Counted from the stretch's first letter, positions 34,599 to 43,778 are shown. The stretch: 64,000 nucleotides of DNA from Modestobacter sp. VKM Ac-2985 (GCF_026967925.1 NZ_JAPVBI010000003.1:1070826-1134825), one strand, 5' to 3'. Notes: generated by a model not told the origin, from the letters alone. A program made the numbers and translations.

Positions 34599-35539
34599 GG
34601 AAGGCCGAGAAGGTCGTCATCACGACCGCGGTCACCGGGTCGGTCAACGTCCCCTCGCAGAGCCCGTACCTGCCGCTGACCGCCGACCAGGTGGTCGAGG
34701 CCGCGCTCGGCGCGATCGGCGCCGGGTCCGCCGTCGTCCACCTGCACGCCCGGCACCCGGACGGCCGGCCGGCGTGGGAGCCGGAGGTGTTCGCCCAGAT
34801 CGTCCCGCGGATCACCGAGGCCACCGACGCGGTCATCAACATCACCACCGGCGGCTCGTCGGCGATGACGATGGAGCAGCGGCTGGCCGGCGCGACGGCG
34901 TTCGAGCCCGAGCTCGCCTCGATGAACATGGGCTCGATGAACTTCGTGTACTCGGGGATCGCCGACCGGGTCACGCACTGGGAGCACGACTGGGAGCGCC
35001 CGTACGTGCTCAACACCTGGTCGCAGCCCTTCGTCAACACCTTCGACCGGATCGAGCACACTCTGCGCACGCTGGGCGCGACCGGCACGAGGTTCGAGTT
35101 CGAGTGCTACGACATCGGCCACCTGTACTCCCTGGCCCACTTCGTGGACAAGGGCCTGGTGCAGGCACCGCTGCTCATCCAGGGGGTGTTCGGCATCCTC
35201 GGCGGCATCGGGGCCGACCACGAGAACCTCGAGCACATGGTCCGGATCGCCGACAAGCTCTTCGGCGACGACTACTCCTTCTCCGCCTTCGCCGCCGGCC
35301 GCGACCAGATGCAGTTCGCCACCCACAGCGCCTGGCTCGGCGGGCACGTCCGGGTCGGCCTGGAGGACAGCCTCTGGCTCGGCAAGGGCCGGCTCGCGGA
35401 GAGCAACGCCCAGCAGGTCACCAAGATCCGCGCCGTCGTCGAGGACCTCGGCAAGCAGATCGCCACCCCGGACGACGCCCGTGCCCTCCTCGGGCTGCGC
35501 GGCCGCACCACCTCATCGAAGGGCAGTGCTCTCGCATGA
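34595..35539 (+). CDS. BKACE family (3-keto-5-aminohexanoate cleavage-like) enzyme
   Basis: The 314-residue protein is a BKACE/DUF849 member: KVVITTAVTGSVNVPSQSPY at the start, the zinc-site VVHLHARHPDGRP, and INITTGGSSAMTMEQRL, FEFECYDIGHLYSL, IQGVFGILGGIGAD and VRVGLEDSLWLGKG as further family motifs. BKACE enzymes condense a beta-keto acid with acetyl-CoA and release acetoacetate plus a CoA thioester. The keto acid here is not known. GTG start overlaps the previous stop by four bases. Confidence 0.85.
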   Translation: MRKAEKVVITTAVTGSVNVPSQSPYLPLTADQVVEAALGAIGAGSAVVHLHARHPDGRPAWEPEVFAQIVPRITEATDAVINITTGGSSAMTMEQRLAGATAFEPELASMNMGSMNFVYSGIADRVTHWEHDWERPYVLNTWSQPFVNTFDRIEHTLRTLGATGTRFEFECYDIGHLYSLAHFVDKGLVQAPLLIQGVFGILGGIGADHENLEHMVRIADKLFGDDYSFSAFAAGRDQMQFATHSAWLGGHVRVGLEDSLWLGKGRLAESNAQQVTKIRAVVEDLGKQIATPDDARALLGLRGRTTSSKGSALA

Positions 35540-36447
35540 CCACCTACGCCGCCGACGACATCCGGTCGAACCTGGCCACCGCCGCACCGACCCGGACGGT
35601 CGACCCCAGCACGCCGATCCGGCCCTCGCAGTGGATCGAGTTCCTGTCCCTCCCGCCGGCCGAGACCACACCGAACGGCAGCCGCACCTGGATCGCCCGG
35701 GCGGCGAACCTGGTGATCGCCTACACCGAGGCCAGGGCCGGCGACGTCTTCCCCCGCACCGGCCAGCCCGACGAGTACGCCGTCCTGCTGTACTCCGACA
35801 GCGCACCGGTGACGGTGACCGCCGACGGCGCCACCGAGTCGGTCGCCGAGGAGGCGCTCGTCGTCGTCCCGCCCGGGGACAGCGAGGTCCGGGTCGACGC
35901 CGACGGTGTGCTGATCCGGCTGTTCTCCACGGTCGCCGACGACCTGACCGCGAGCTCGGTGAACGCTGCGGTGTACACCGAGCCCGACCCGCGGGCCGCG
36001 CCGATGGTGCCCGGGCCCGACCCGGTCGGCGGCTTCCGGCTCCGGGTCTACCGGCTCGCCGAGACGCCGATCGCCGAGGGGCGGTTCGGGCGGATCTTCC
36101 GCACCACCAACCTGATGGTGAACTTCCTCGCCGAGGAGCCCGCCCCGCGGAACGCGCAGAAGCTGTCGCCGCACACCCACGAGGACTTCGAGCAGATCTC
36201 GCTGGCCGTCAAGGGCCGGTTCGTGCACCACATCCGCTACCCGTGGGGCCCGGACTCGGCCCAGTGGCGCCCGGACGAGAACCGCGAGATCGCCACGCCG
36301 TCGATCTGCGTCATCCCGCCGCCCACGGTGCACACCACCCAGGGCGTCGGGCCGCACCAGCAGCTGATCGACCTCTTCTCCCCGCCGCGTGCGGACTTCG
36401 CGGCCTCCGGGTGGGTGCTGAACGCCGACGACTACCCGGCCCGGTGA
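35536..36447 (+). CDS. Cupin-like protein of unknown function
   Basis: The 303-residue protein looks like a bicupin: a first beta-barrel with EYAVLLYSDSAPVTVTADGA and VVVPPGDSEVRVDADG, and a second with SPHTHEDFEQISLAVKGRFV and VIPPPTVHTTQGVG. The second barrel holds His/Glu positions suited to binding a metal (HTHEDFEQ, then HTTQG). It could be an isomerase or dioxygenase-like enzyme in the pathway; I cannot assign the reaction. Overlaps by four bases on both sides show it is a core operon member. Confidence 0.65.
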   Translation: MTTYAADDIRSNLATAAPTRTVDPSTPIRPSQWIEFLSLPPAETTPNGSRTWIARAANLVIAYTEARAGDVFPRTGQPDEYAVLLYSDSAPVTVTADGATESVAEEALVVVPPGDSEVRVDADGVLIRLFSTVADDLTASSVNAAVYTEPDPRAAPMVPGPDPVGGFRLRVYRLAETPIAEGRFGRIFRTTNLMVNFLAEEPAPRNAQKLSPHTHEDFEQISLAVKGRFVHHIRYPWGPDSAQWRPDENREIATPSICVIPPPTVHTTQGVGPHQQLIDLFSPPRADFAASGWVLNADDYPAR

Positions 36448-37241
36448 GGACCAGCCTCTTCCGCGCCGCCCTCGCCGACGAGCGGGGACCCGCGCTCGGC
36501 ACCTGGGTGAAGATCCCGGCGACGGAGACCATGGAGCTGATCGCCCTCGCCGGCCTGGACTTCGTCGTCATCGACCTGGAGCACTCCCCGCTCGACCTGG
36601 AGTCCGCCTTCCGGCTGATCGGGACGGCGCTGCACACCGGCGTCTCCCCCGTCGTCCGGGTGCCCGACCTGCACCCCGGACTCGTGCAGCGGGTGCTCGA
36701 CGCCGGGGCCGAGGGCGTGATGGTGCCGCACGTCGACACCGTCGAACAGGCCCGGGCGGCGGCCGCCGCGGTCCGCTTCCCGCCGCTGGGCACCCGGGGC
36801 GTGGGGTCCACCAGCCGGGCCGGCGCCTGGGGCGCGACCCCGCTCGCGGAGTACCTGCGCTACGGCCAGCAGGAGGTGGTGCTCATCGCGCAGATCGAGA
36901 GCGCGCTGGGCGTCCGGAACGCCGGGGCCATCGCGGCCGTCGAGGGCGTGGACGCGCTGCTGGTCGGTGCGGTCGACCTCGCGGTGAGCGAGGGGAAGAC
37001 GCCGGCGGACCCGGACGTCGTCGCGCTGATCGCCTCCGTGGTCGAGCAGGGCCGGACGGCGGGGGTGCCGGTCGGCAACGCCGGCGGCGCCACTGCTGCG
37101 TCGGTGCGCGCCTCTGTCGACGCCGGCTTCACCTTCACGCTGCTCAGCAACGACGCCACCCTCTTCGGCACCGCGGTGCAGGCGGCCGTCGACGCGGGCC
37201 GCACCGTGACCTTCGAACGACCTCGACAGGAGACACCATGA
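36444..37241 (+). CDS. HpcH/HpaI family aldolase
   Basis: The 265-residue protein matches the class II HpcH/HpaI aldolases that cleave hydroxy-keto acids to pyruvate and an aldehyde: GTWVKIPATETMELIALAGL, DFVVIDLEHSPLD with the general-base region, GAEGVMVPHVDTVEQAR, IAQIESALGVRN with the metal-ligand Glu, and VGAVDLAVSEG. It follows the cupin-like gene with a four-base overlap. An aldehyde product would fit the dehydrogenases at the operon end. Confidence 0.88.
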   Translation: MRTSLFRAALADERGPALGTWVKIPATETMELIALAGLDFVVIDLEHSPLDLESAFRLIGTALHTGVSPVVRVPDLHPGLVQRVLDAGAEGVMVPHVDTVEQARAAAAAVRFPPLGTRGVGSTSRAGAWGATPLAEYLRYGQQEVVLIAQIESALGVRNAGAIAAVEGVDALLVGAVDLAVSEGKTPADPDVVALIASVVEQGRTAGVPVGNAGGATAASVRASVDAGFTFTLLSNDATLFGTAVQAAVDAGRTVTFERPRQETP

Positions 37242-38002
37242 GTGAGCCCCGACCACCGCTGGCGGGCACGGTCGTGCTCGTCGTCGGCGCGAGCGCCGGG
37301 ATCGGCGCGGACACCGCACGGGTGCTGGCCGCCGACGGCGCCAGCCTGATGCTCGTCGCCCGCAACGCGGGCCCGCTGGAGCTGCTGACCAAGGAGCTCG
37401 TGGCCGACGGGCACGACGTCGCCTGCACCACCGGTGACGTCTCCTCGGCCGGGGACGTCGCCCGGTTCGTCGACGCGACGGTCGAGCGGTTCGGCCGGCT
37501 CGACGGGGCCTTCAACAACGCCGCGATGACCCAGGCCGGCCGGCTGGACCAGGTCGCCGAGGCCGACTTCGACCAGCTCATGGCGGTGAACGTGAAAGGC
37601 ACCTGGCTGTGCCTCCGCGAGGAGATCCGGGTGATGGAGCCGCAGGGATCGGGCTCGATCGTCAACGTGAGCAGCATCGGCGGTCTGCGCGGCAGCTCCG
37701 GGATGGGCGCCTACCAGGCCAGCAAGCACGCCGTCATCGGCCTCACCCGCACCGCGGCGCACGACGTCGGGCCACTCGGCATCCGGGTGAACGTGATCGC
37801 GCCCGGCCCCACCGAGACGCCGATGCTGGCCCAGACCCGGGAGGCGATCCCGGGCGGTGTCGAGGCCCGGATCGCCGCCACCCCGCTGCGCAAGGTCGGC
37901 ACCGGCCCCGAGGTCGGCAACGTGGTGTCCTTCCTGGTCAGCGACCGGGCCAGCCACCTCTCCGGGGTCGTCCTGCCGGTGGACGGTGGGTTCATTGCCT
38001 GA
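37238..38002 (+). CDS. Short-chain dehydrogenase/reductase
   Basis: The 254-residue enzyme has the SDR cofactor loop (VVGASAGIGADTARVLA), NNAAM, the catalytic Ser in VNVSSIGGLRGSSG, YQASK as the Tyr-x3-Lys pair, and LPVDGGFIA at the end. It would oxidise or reduce a hydroxy/keto intermediate with NAD(P). The ATG overlaps the aldolase stop, and its own end overlaps the next gene. Confidence 0.9.
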   Translation: MSEPRPPLAGTVVLVVGASAGIGADTARVLAADGASLMLVARNAGPLELLTKELVADGHDVACTTGDVSSAGDVARFVDATVERFGRLDGAFNNAAMTQAGRLDQVAEADFDQLMAVNVKGTWLCLREEIRVMEPQGSGSIVNVSSIGGLRGSSGMGAYQASKHAVIGLTRTAAHDVGPLGIRVNVIAPGPTETPMLAQTREAIPGGVEARIAATPLRKVGTGPEVGNVVSFLVSDRASHLSGVVLPVDGGFIA

Positions 38003-39296
38003 CCGCAGCGCAGGGCAGAAGGACCCCGTCCTCCTCGACCCTCGCGAGCTCGGGGCGAGCCTCGGGACGGGGCCGGAACAGATCGGGACGCTGCGGCTGC
38101 CTGCGCGGGTGCACGTCGGCTGGGGGGCGCGTGCCCAGCTGCCGGAGGTCGTCGGTCTGCACGGCCGGCGGGTGCTCGCCGTCGTCGACCCGTTCCTGGT
38201 CGGCACCGAGGTGCTCACCGGGATCGTCGACCAGCTGGCCCGTACCGGGATGGAGGTGCAGGTCTACGCCGACATCACCCCCGAGCTGCCGGTCGACACC
38301 CTGACCGCGGCCGCCGAGGTGGCCCGGGACTTCGGCGCGGACGTCGTCCTCGCGATCGGTGGCGGCAGCGCGCTGGACGCGGCCAAGGTGGTGGCGCTGC
38401 TGTCCCGCTACGGCGGGCCGCTGTCCCGCTACTACGGCGAGAACCTGGTGCCCGGCCCGGTGGTGCCGATCGTGGCGGTGCCGACGACGGCCGGCACCGG
38501 CTCCGAGGTCACCCCGGTCGCGGTCGTCTCCGACCCGGACCGGGAGCTCAAGGTGGGCATCTCCAGCCCGTTCCTGGTGCCGGCCGCCGCCGTCGTCGAC
38601 CCCGAGCTGACCCTCGGCGCCCCCGCGTCGGTGACCGCCTTCTCCGGGATCGACGCCCTGGTGCACGCGGTGGAGTCCTACACCGCCCGGGAGTTGGACG
38701 TCGACTGGAGCGCTCCACAGCCGGTGTTCACCGGGCGCAACGCCCTGATCGAGCCGATCGCGCTGCAGGCCGCCGGGCACCTGGGGCCGTGGCTGCCGGT
38801 CGCCGTCCGGGAGCCCGGCAACCGGCGCGCCCGCTCCGAGGTCGCCCGCGGGGCGCTGCTCGGCGGGATCGCGTTCGGGTCGACCGGCACCCACCTGTGC
38901 CACGCGCTGCAGTACCCGATCGGCGCGCTGACCAAGACCCCGCACGGCCTGGGCACCGGGCTGATGCTGCCGTACGTCCTCGACGTGCTGCGGCGGGACG
39001 CCGACGTCGCCGCGCGGATCGCCACCCTCGGTGCGGCGCTGGAGGGCATCCCCGCCGCCGACGCCTCGGCCGAGCGCACCGTCGCCCGGGTCGTGGCGCT
39101 GAACGCGGAGATCGGGGTCCCCGCCGACCTGGCCGCCATCGGCCTGGACCGCGACCAGCTGCCGCACATCGCCGACCTCGCGCTGCGGTCCGCGCGGCTG
39201 CTGGCGATCGCGCCGATCGACCCCACCCGGGATCTGCTGCTGGAGGTCCTGGAGCACGCCCTCACCGGAACCCGCACCGATCGGAGCGACGCATGA
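37995..39296 (+). CDS. Iron-containing alcohol dehydrogenase
   Basis: The 433-residue protein belongs to the type III Fe-dependent alcohol dehydrogenases: VLAIGGGSALDAAKVVALL and PTTAGTGSEVTPVAV bind the nucleotide, while FSGIDALVHAVESY and THLCHALQYP then KTPHGLGTGLMLPYV supply the Asp/His metal ligands. The TTG start lies inside the previous gene (8-base overlap). It likely interconverts an alcohol and aldehyde in the pathway, upstream of the aldehyde dehydrogenase. Confidence 0.88.
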   Translation: MPDRSAGQKDPVLLDPRELGASLGTGPEQIGTLRLPARVHVGWGARAQLPEVVGLHGRRVLAVVDPFLVGTEVLTGIVDQLARTGMEVQVYADITPELPVDTLTAAAEVARDFGADVVLAIGGGSALDAAKVVALLSRYGGPLSRYYGENLVPGPVVPIVAVPTTAGTGSEVTPVAVVSDPDRELKVGISSPFLVPAAAVVDPELTLGAPASVTAFSGIDALVHAVESYTARELDVDWSAPQPVFTGRNALIEPIALQAAGHLGPWLPVAVREPGNRRARSEVARGALLGGIAFGSTGTHLCHALQYPIGALTKTPHGLGTGLMLPYVLDVLRRDADVAARIATLGAALEGIPAADASAERTVARVVALNAEIGVPADLAAIGLDRDQLPHIADLALRSARLLAIAPIDPTRDLLLEVLEHALTGTRTDRSDA

Positions 39297-40720
39297 ACCT
39301 GCAGACCGACCTCTTCATCGACGGGCAGTGGCGGCCCGGTTCCGACGGCCGCCGGTTCGACGTCGTCGACCCCGCCGACTCCACGGTCATCGCGGGCTTC
39401 GCGGTCGCCACCGAGGCCGACTGCATGGCCGCCGTGGACGCCGCGGCCGCCGCGCAGGAGGGGTGGGCGGCGACCGCCCCGCGCCGGCGCAGCGAGCTGC
39501 TGCGGGCGGCCTACGACGTGCTGACCGAGGAGGTCGAGCACTTCGCCGAGCTGATGGTGCGGGAGAACGGCAAGAGCTGGTCCGACGCCATGGGCGAGGC
39601 CGGCTACGCCAAGGAGTTCTTCCGCTGGTTCGCCGAGGAGGCCGTGCGGGTGCCGGGTGACTACCGGCTCTCCCCCGCCGGTGACAAGCGGATCGTGGTC
39701 GACCGTCAGCCGATCGGCGTCTCGCTGATGATCACCCCGTGGAACTTCCCGGCCGCGATGGCGACCCGCAAGCTCGCCCCGGCACTCGCGGCCGGCTGTA
39801 CGACCATCCTCAAGCCCGCCCGCGAGACCCCGCTGACCGCCGCCTACGTCGTCGACGTGCTGCACCGCGTCGGGGTCCCGCGCGGCGTGGTCAACCTGGT
39901 GACGCCGATGCCCACCGGCCCGCTGGTGAAGGCGATGCTCGACCGCCCGGAGGTGCGGAAGCTGTCGTTCACCGGGTCGACCGAGGTCGGCCGCGAGCTG
40001 CTGCACGCCTGCGCCGACCGGGTGGTCAGCGCCTCGATGGAGCTGGGCGGCAACGCGCCGCTGATCGTGCTGCCCGGCGCCGACCTCGACGTGACCGTGG
40101 AGGGCGCGCTGTTGGCGAAGATGCGCAACGGCGGCTCGGCCTGCACCGCGGCCAACCGCTTCTACGTGCACAGCTCGCTGCACGACGAGTTCGTCGCCCG
40201 GATGGACACCGCGCTGGGGAAGGTCGCCGTCGGGCCGGGGCTGGACCGGGCCAACGACCTCGGCGCCCTGGTCTCGGTGCACGAGCGGGACAAGGTGGCG
40301 AGCCTGGTCGACGGCGCCGTGGCCGACGGGGCGACCGTCGTCCGCGGGGGCACGTCCTCCGCCGAGGGCGCGTTCTACGACGCGACGCTGCTCACCGACG
40401 TGGTGCACGGCTCGGCGATCACGACGACGGAGATCTTCGGCCCGGTGACCGCGGTGGTCCGCTTCGACGACGTGGACGACGCCGTCCGGATGGCCAACGA
40501 CACGATCTACGGACTGATGGCCTACGTGTTCGGCGAGGAGCGGGAGGCGATGGCCGTGGCCCGTCGGCTGGAGGCCGGGATGGTCGCGGTGAACCGCGGC
40601 GTGGTCAGCGACCCGGCGGCCCCGTTCGGCGGCGTCAAGCAGAGCGGACTGGGCCGCGAGGGAAGCTCCGAGGGCATCCTGGAGTTCCTCGAGGAGAAGT
40701 ACATCGCCCTGACGGCCTGA
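39293..40720 (+). CDS. Aldehyde dehydrogenase, succinate-semialdehyde type
   Basis: The 475-residue NAD(P)-dependent enzyme has the ALDH cofactor and active-site elements: TPWNFPAAMATRKLAPALAA, LSFTGSTEVGREL, the Glu in MELGGNAPLIV and the catalytic Cys in NGGSACTAANRFYV. It resembles succinate-semialdehyde dehydrogenases. As the last operon gene, before a strong hairpin, it probably oxidises the terminal aldehyde to an acid for central metabolism. Confidence 0.9.
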   Translation: MNLQTDLFIDGQWRPGSDGRRFDVVDPADSTVIAGFAVATEADCMAAVDAAAAAQEGWAATAPRRRSELLRAAYDVLTEEVEHFAELMVRENGKSWSDAMGEAGYAKEFFRWFAEEAVRVPGDYRLSPAGDKRIVVDRQPIGVSLMITPWNFPAAMATRKLAPALAAGCTTILKPARETPLTAAYVVDVLHRVGVPRGVVNLVTPMPTGPLVKAMLDRPEVRKLSFTGSTEVGRELLHACADRVVSASMELGGNAPLIVLPGADLDVTVEGALLAKMRNGGSACTAANRFYVHSSLHDEFVARMDTALGKVAVGPGLDRANDLGALVSVHERDKVASLVDGAVADGATVVRGGTSSAEGAFYDATLLTDVVHGSAITTTEIFGPVTAVVRFDDVDDAVRMANDTIYGLMAYVFGEEREAMAVARRLEAGMVAVNRGVVSDPAAPFGGVKQSGLGREGSSEGILEFLEEKYIALTA

Positions 40721-40738
40721 GCTCCCCGCCGTGGTGCG

Positions 40739-40794
40739 GTGATGTGCACGGAGGGCGGGTTCCCGACCGGGAACCCGCCCTCTCCGCACATCAC
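40739..40794. terminator. Long palindromic hairpin, second family copy
   Basis: The arms run from GTGATGTGC through GGCGGGTTCCC and back from GGGAACCCGCC to GCACATCAC, with only a few bases unpaired. It starts 18 bases past the aldehyde dehydrogenase stop and matches the element at 21638-21693. It should terminate the catabolic operon. Confidence 0.75.
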
Positions 40795-40954
40795 CACCCG
40801 GACACCCCTCGCCTGGGTGGGCTCCCCGACAGGTGCCGAGCCACGGGGACGGCGTCGGTTATCGTCGGTGCAGACTTTGAAATCCGTGTGTAACAACCTG
40901 CGGCCGGCGTTCCCGGTGTGAGCAAGGCGGCACGCCCTACCCGCAGCAGAGGTC

Positions 40955-42205
40955 ATGTTCCACACGCGCTCTCCCCGCACCGAGCTCATCCGGCACGCCG
41001 GGTTCTCCTACTTCCCGCTCGCCTTCATCGCACGGCTCCCGTTCGCGATGATGGTGGTCGGCGTCCTGACCCTCGTCGTCGCCGAGCGCGGCTCGGTGAC
41101 CCTCGGTGGGCTCAACTCCGCCGCCGCCGGCATCGGCACCGCCCTCGCCGGCCCGCTGCTCGGCGCGGCCGCCGACCGGCTCGGCCAGCGTCGGGTGCTC
41201 GTCCCGGTCGGGCTGGTCAACGCCACCCTGCTCGGCGCCTTCCCGTTCGTCGTCGCCAGCAGCACCCCGGCCCTCGCCCTGCTCGCGATGTCGGTGCTGA
41301 TCGGCGCCTCGGCGCCGCAGATCGCCCCGATGTCGCGGACCCGGCTGGTCGCCATCATCAAGCGGTCGGTCCAGCGCAACCAGCGTGCGCGGGTGCTGAA
41401 CGGGACGATGGCCTACGAGTCCGCCGCCGACGAGACCGTCTTCATCGTCGGCCCCTTCCTCGTCGGTCTGCTCGCCACCGCCGTCGCCCCCTGGCTGGCG
41501 ATCGCCGGGGCGTCGGCGCTGACGTTCGTCTTCGTCACCTGGTTCGCGCTGCACCCCACCGGGCGGCTGCACCCCGGGGCGCAGGACGCCCGCCACGAGC
41601 AGGCGCCGGCCCGGGAGCTCGCCCGCTTCCCGCTGGTCACCGTGGTGACCGGCACGCTCGGCATCGGCCTCTTCTTCGGCGCCACGCTCACCTCGCTCAC
41701 CGGCTACCTCGCCGCCGACGGCAGCGGCGACCGGGCCGGACTGCTCTACGGCGTCATGGGCATCGGGTCGGCTGCGCTGGCGCTGGGGTCGGCGGCCTTC
41801 CCGGAGCGGTTCAGCCTGCGGGCGCGGTGGCTGGTGTTCGGGTCGCTGATGCTCGCCGCCGCGATCCTCTACGCCACCGCCCGGTCGGAGCTCACGCTGG
41901 TCGTGGCCCTCGCCGTCCTCGGCTGTGGCATCGGGCCGACGCTGGTCAGCCAGTACAGCCTCGCCGCGAAGTTCAGCCCGCTCGGCCGTTCGGCGACCAC
42001 GATGACGCTGCTCGGGTCCGCCGTCGTCGTCGGCCAGGCGGTCTCCTCGGCCGTCACCGGCGTCGTCGTCGACCAGCTCGGCGCCGACACCGCGCTCGTG
42101 CTCCCCGCCGTCGCCGCCGCGATCGTGGTCGCCGCCGGCCTCGCCCACACCACCTCGACCCCGGACGTCGTCCACCAGCCGGAGCGTGAGCTCGTCCCCG
42201 CCTGA
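40955..42205 (+). CDS. MFS transporter
   Basis: The 416-residue protein has about 12 transmembrane helices and the MFS loop 2-3 motif (GAAADRLGQRRVLV, a G-x3-D-R-x-G-x-R-R form). A long cytoplasmic loop with basic and His residues (HPGAQDARHEQAPARELARF) separates the two halves. It probably exports a small molecule; the substrate is unknown. It is followed by two hairpins. Confidence 0.88.
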   Translation: MFHTRSPRTELIRHAGFSYFPLAFIARLPFAMMVVGVLTLVVAERGSVTLGGLNSAAAGIGTALAGPLLGAAADRLGQRRVLVPVGLVNATLLGAFPFVVASSTPALALLAMSVLIGASAPQIAPMSRTRLVAIIKRSVQRNQRARVLNGTMAYESAADETVFIVGPFLVGLLATAVAPWLAIAGASALTFVFVTWFALHPTGRLHPGAQDARHEQAPARELARFPLVTVVTGTLGIGLFFGATLTSLTGYLAADGSGDRAGLLYGVMGIGSAALALGSAAFPERFSLRARWLVFGSLMLAAAILYATARSELTLVVALAVLGCGIGPTLVSQYSLAAKFSPLGRSATTMTLLGSAVVVGQAVSSAVTGVVVDQLGADTALVLPAVAAAIVVAAGLAHTTSTPDVVHQPERELVPA

Positions 42206-42217
42206 TCCCCGCTCGTT

Positions 42218-42241
42218 CCACCAAAATGGCCATTTTGGTGG
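42218..42241. terminator. Perfect palindrome after the MFS gene
   Basis: The arm CCACCAAAATGG is followed immediately by its complement, 13 bases past the stop. The AT-rich centre in such GC-rich DNA stands out. It probably terminates the MFS transcript. Confidence 0.6.
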
Positions 42242-42270
42242 TTGGGGAACGGAGCGCCGATGCCCGCCTG

Positions 42271-42298
42271 AGGGGCCAAGACCGCGATCTTGGCCCCT
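42271..42298. terminator. Hairpin with CGCGA centre
   Basis: AGGGGCCAAGA and TCTTGGCCCCT pair around a short CCGCGA centre. Similar cores occur at 52967-53004 and 53892-53923. It lies just before the thioesterase start at 42314. Confidence 0.55.
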
Positions 42299-42313
42299 GG
42301 GAGACTGCCGGGC

Positions 42314-43087
42314 GTGGACCTCGAGGCCTTCTACCTGCCGCTCGGTGACAACCGCTTCTCCCCCACCCGGGCCACCGAGAGCCCCTGGGAGACCAGCGCC
42401 CAGCACGGCGGGCCGCCGTCTGCGCTGCTGGCGCACCTGGCGACCGCCGCCGCGGGTGAGCACCTGCGCGCCGCGCGGGTCAGCGTCGACTTCTTCGGCG
42501 CCATCCCCCGCCGGGAGCTGACCGTCGAGGTCTCCCCCGTCCGCCCGGGCCGGCGGATCGACCTCACGGAGGCCGCGATGACCGTCGAGGGTCGCACCGT
42601 CGCCGTCGCCCGGGTCTGGTCGATCGCCACCGGGCCGACGCCGCCGGTGGTCACCGAGCTGACCCCGCCGCCCGCCGTCCCCGAGGTCTCCAGCCACTTC
42701 CTGCCGCACCTGCCCGACTGGGGCTTCGGACAGGCCCTCGACTGGCGCTACACCGCCGGCTCACCGGACGAGGCAGGCCCGGCCGACGTCTGGACCCGGG
42801 TCCTGGTCCCGCTCATCGCCGGCCAGCAGCTCACCGGGCTGGACCGCATGCTGGTCGCCGCCGATGCCGCCAACGGCATCTCCGCCGAGCTGCCGATCAG
42901 CAGCTGGCTGTCCATCCCGCCGGGCATGACCACCCACCTGACCCGCGAGCCGGACGGCGAGTGGGTACACCTCTCCGCCCGCAGCTCGATCGCGGCCGAC
43001 GGCATCGGGCTGTGCCTCGGCACGCTGTCCGACGCCGCCGGCGAGATCGGCCAGGTCGCCCAGCCACTGCTCGTACGCGAACGCTGA
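42314..43087 (+). CDS. Acyl-CoA thioesterase-like (double hotdog) protein
   Basis: The 257-residue protein looks like a TesB-type double hotdog thioesterase: TRATESPWETSAQHGGPPSA with a conserved HGGP helix, LRAARVSVDFFGAIPRRELT, then a second repeat with DAANGISAELPISSWLSIPP and THLTREPDGEWVHLSARSSI. It probably hydrolyses acyl-CoA esters. GTG 42314 is taken because the preceding palindrome overlaps any longer start. Confidence 0.75.
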   Translation: MDLEAFYLPLGDNRFSPTRATESPWETSAQHGGPPSALLAHLATAAAGEHLRAARVSVDFFGAIPRRELTVEVSPVRPGRRIDLTEAAMTVEGRTVAVARVWSIATGPTPPVVTELTPPPAVPEVSSHFLPHLPDWGFGQALDWRYTAGSPDEAGPADVWTRVLVPLIAGQQLTGLDRMLVAADAANGISAELPISSWLSIPPGMTTHLTREPDGEWVHLSARSSIAADGIGLCLGTLSDAAGEIGQVAQPLLVRER

Positions 43088-43105
43088 CCTGAGGAGTGCG
43101 CGCCG

Positions 43106-43141
43106 CCTTATTCTCACTTCGCCCCAGAAGTGAGAACAAGG
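43106..43141. terminator. Bidirectional hairpin between convergent genes
   Basis: TTCTCACTTC (43111-43120) and GAAGTGAGAA (43127-43136) pair over a 6-base loop, and the flanking CCTT/AAGG extends the stem. It sits between the thioesterase stop at 43087 and the NUDIX stop at 43144, and serves both strands. Confidence 0.75.
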
Positions 43142-43143
43142 AA

Positions 43144-43677
43144 CTAGACGCCGAGGTGCGCCAGGGCCTGCAGCAGCAGGTGGCTCTGCCCGTTCGCCAG
43201 CTCGGCCAGCAGCGTGGGCTCCCGGACCTCGGCAGGGGTGAACCAGGTCAGCTCCAGCGCGTCTTGCTGCGGCGCGCAGTCACCCTCGACCGGGACGACG
43301 TAGGCCAGCGACACCGCGTGCTGCCGCGGGTCGTGGAACGGCGTCACCCCCGGCGTCGGGAAGTACTCGGCGATGGTGAACGGCTGCGGCGCGGGCGGCA
43401 CCCGGGGCAGCGCCAGCGGGCCGAGGTCCTTCTCCAGGTGCCGGAGCAGCGCCGACCGCACCCGCTCGTGGTAGAGCACCCGACCCGACACCAACGCCCG
43501 CTTGACCAGCCCGTCGCTGCCGGCCCGCAGCAGCAGACCGACCGAGGTCACCACTCCCTGGTCGTCGACCCGCACCGGCACCGCATCGACGTAGAGGATG
43601 GGCAGCCGCTCGCGCGCGGCGTCCATCTCCTCCCCGGAGAGCCAGCCAGCGTCGTTCCTCGTCGTCGCCTCCGTCAT
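43144..43677 (-). CDS. DUF4916/NUDIX-like hydrolase
   Basis: The 177-residue protein fits the DUF4916 branch of NUDIX proteins: WLSGEEMDAARERLPILYVD, VGLLLRAGSDGLVKRALVSG and RVLYHERVRSALLRHLEKDL in the NUDIX-box position, then FTIAEYFPTPG and ELTWFTPAEV. The box diverges from the classic GX5EX7REUXEEXGU form, so the substrate and activity are uncertain. Confidence 0.75.
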   Translation of the reverse strand: MTEATTRNDAGWLSGEEMDAARERLPILYVDAVPVRVDDQGVVTSVGLLLRAGSDGLVKRALVSGRVLYHERVRSALLRHLEKDLGPLALPRVPPAPQPFTIAEYFPTPGVTPFHDPRQHAVSLAYVVPVEGDCAPQQDALELTWFTPAEVREPTLLAELANGQSHLLLQALAHLGV

Positions 43678-43778
43678 GGGTCACTGTCTAACCGATGCGG
43701 GTCCGGCAGCGTCGCGGCGGGTTCCCGTGGCGCGTCGCACGGTCACGGCCGGAGCCCGGACTGCCGAGTACCGATTGC

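Noticed and set aside
39293-40720. Unusual active-site Cys context in the aldehyde dehydrogenase
   Set aside because: The SACTAANRFYV form is typical of succinate-semialdehyde-type enzymes, so nothing is missing.
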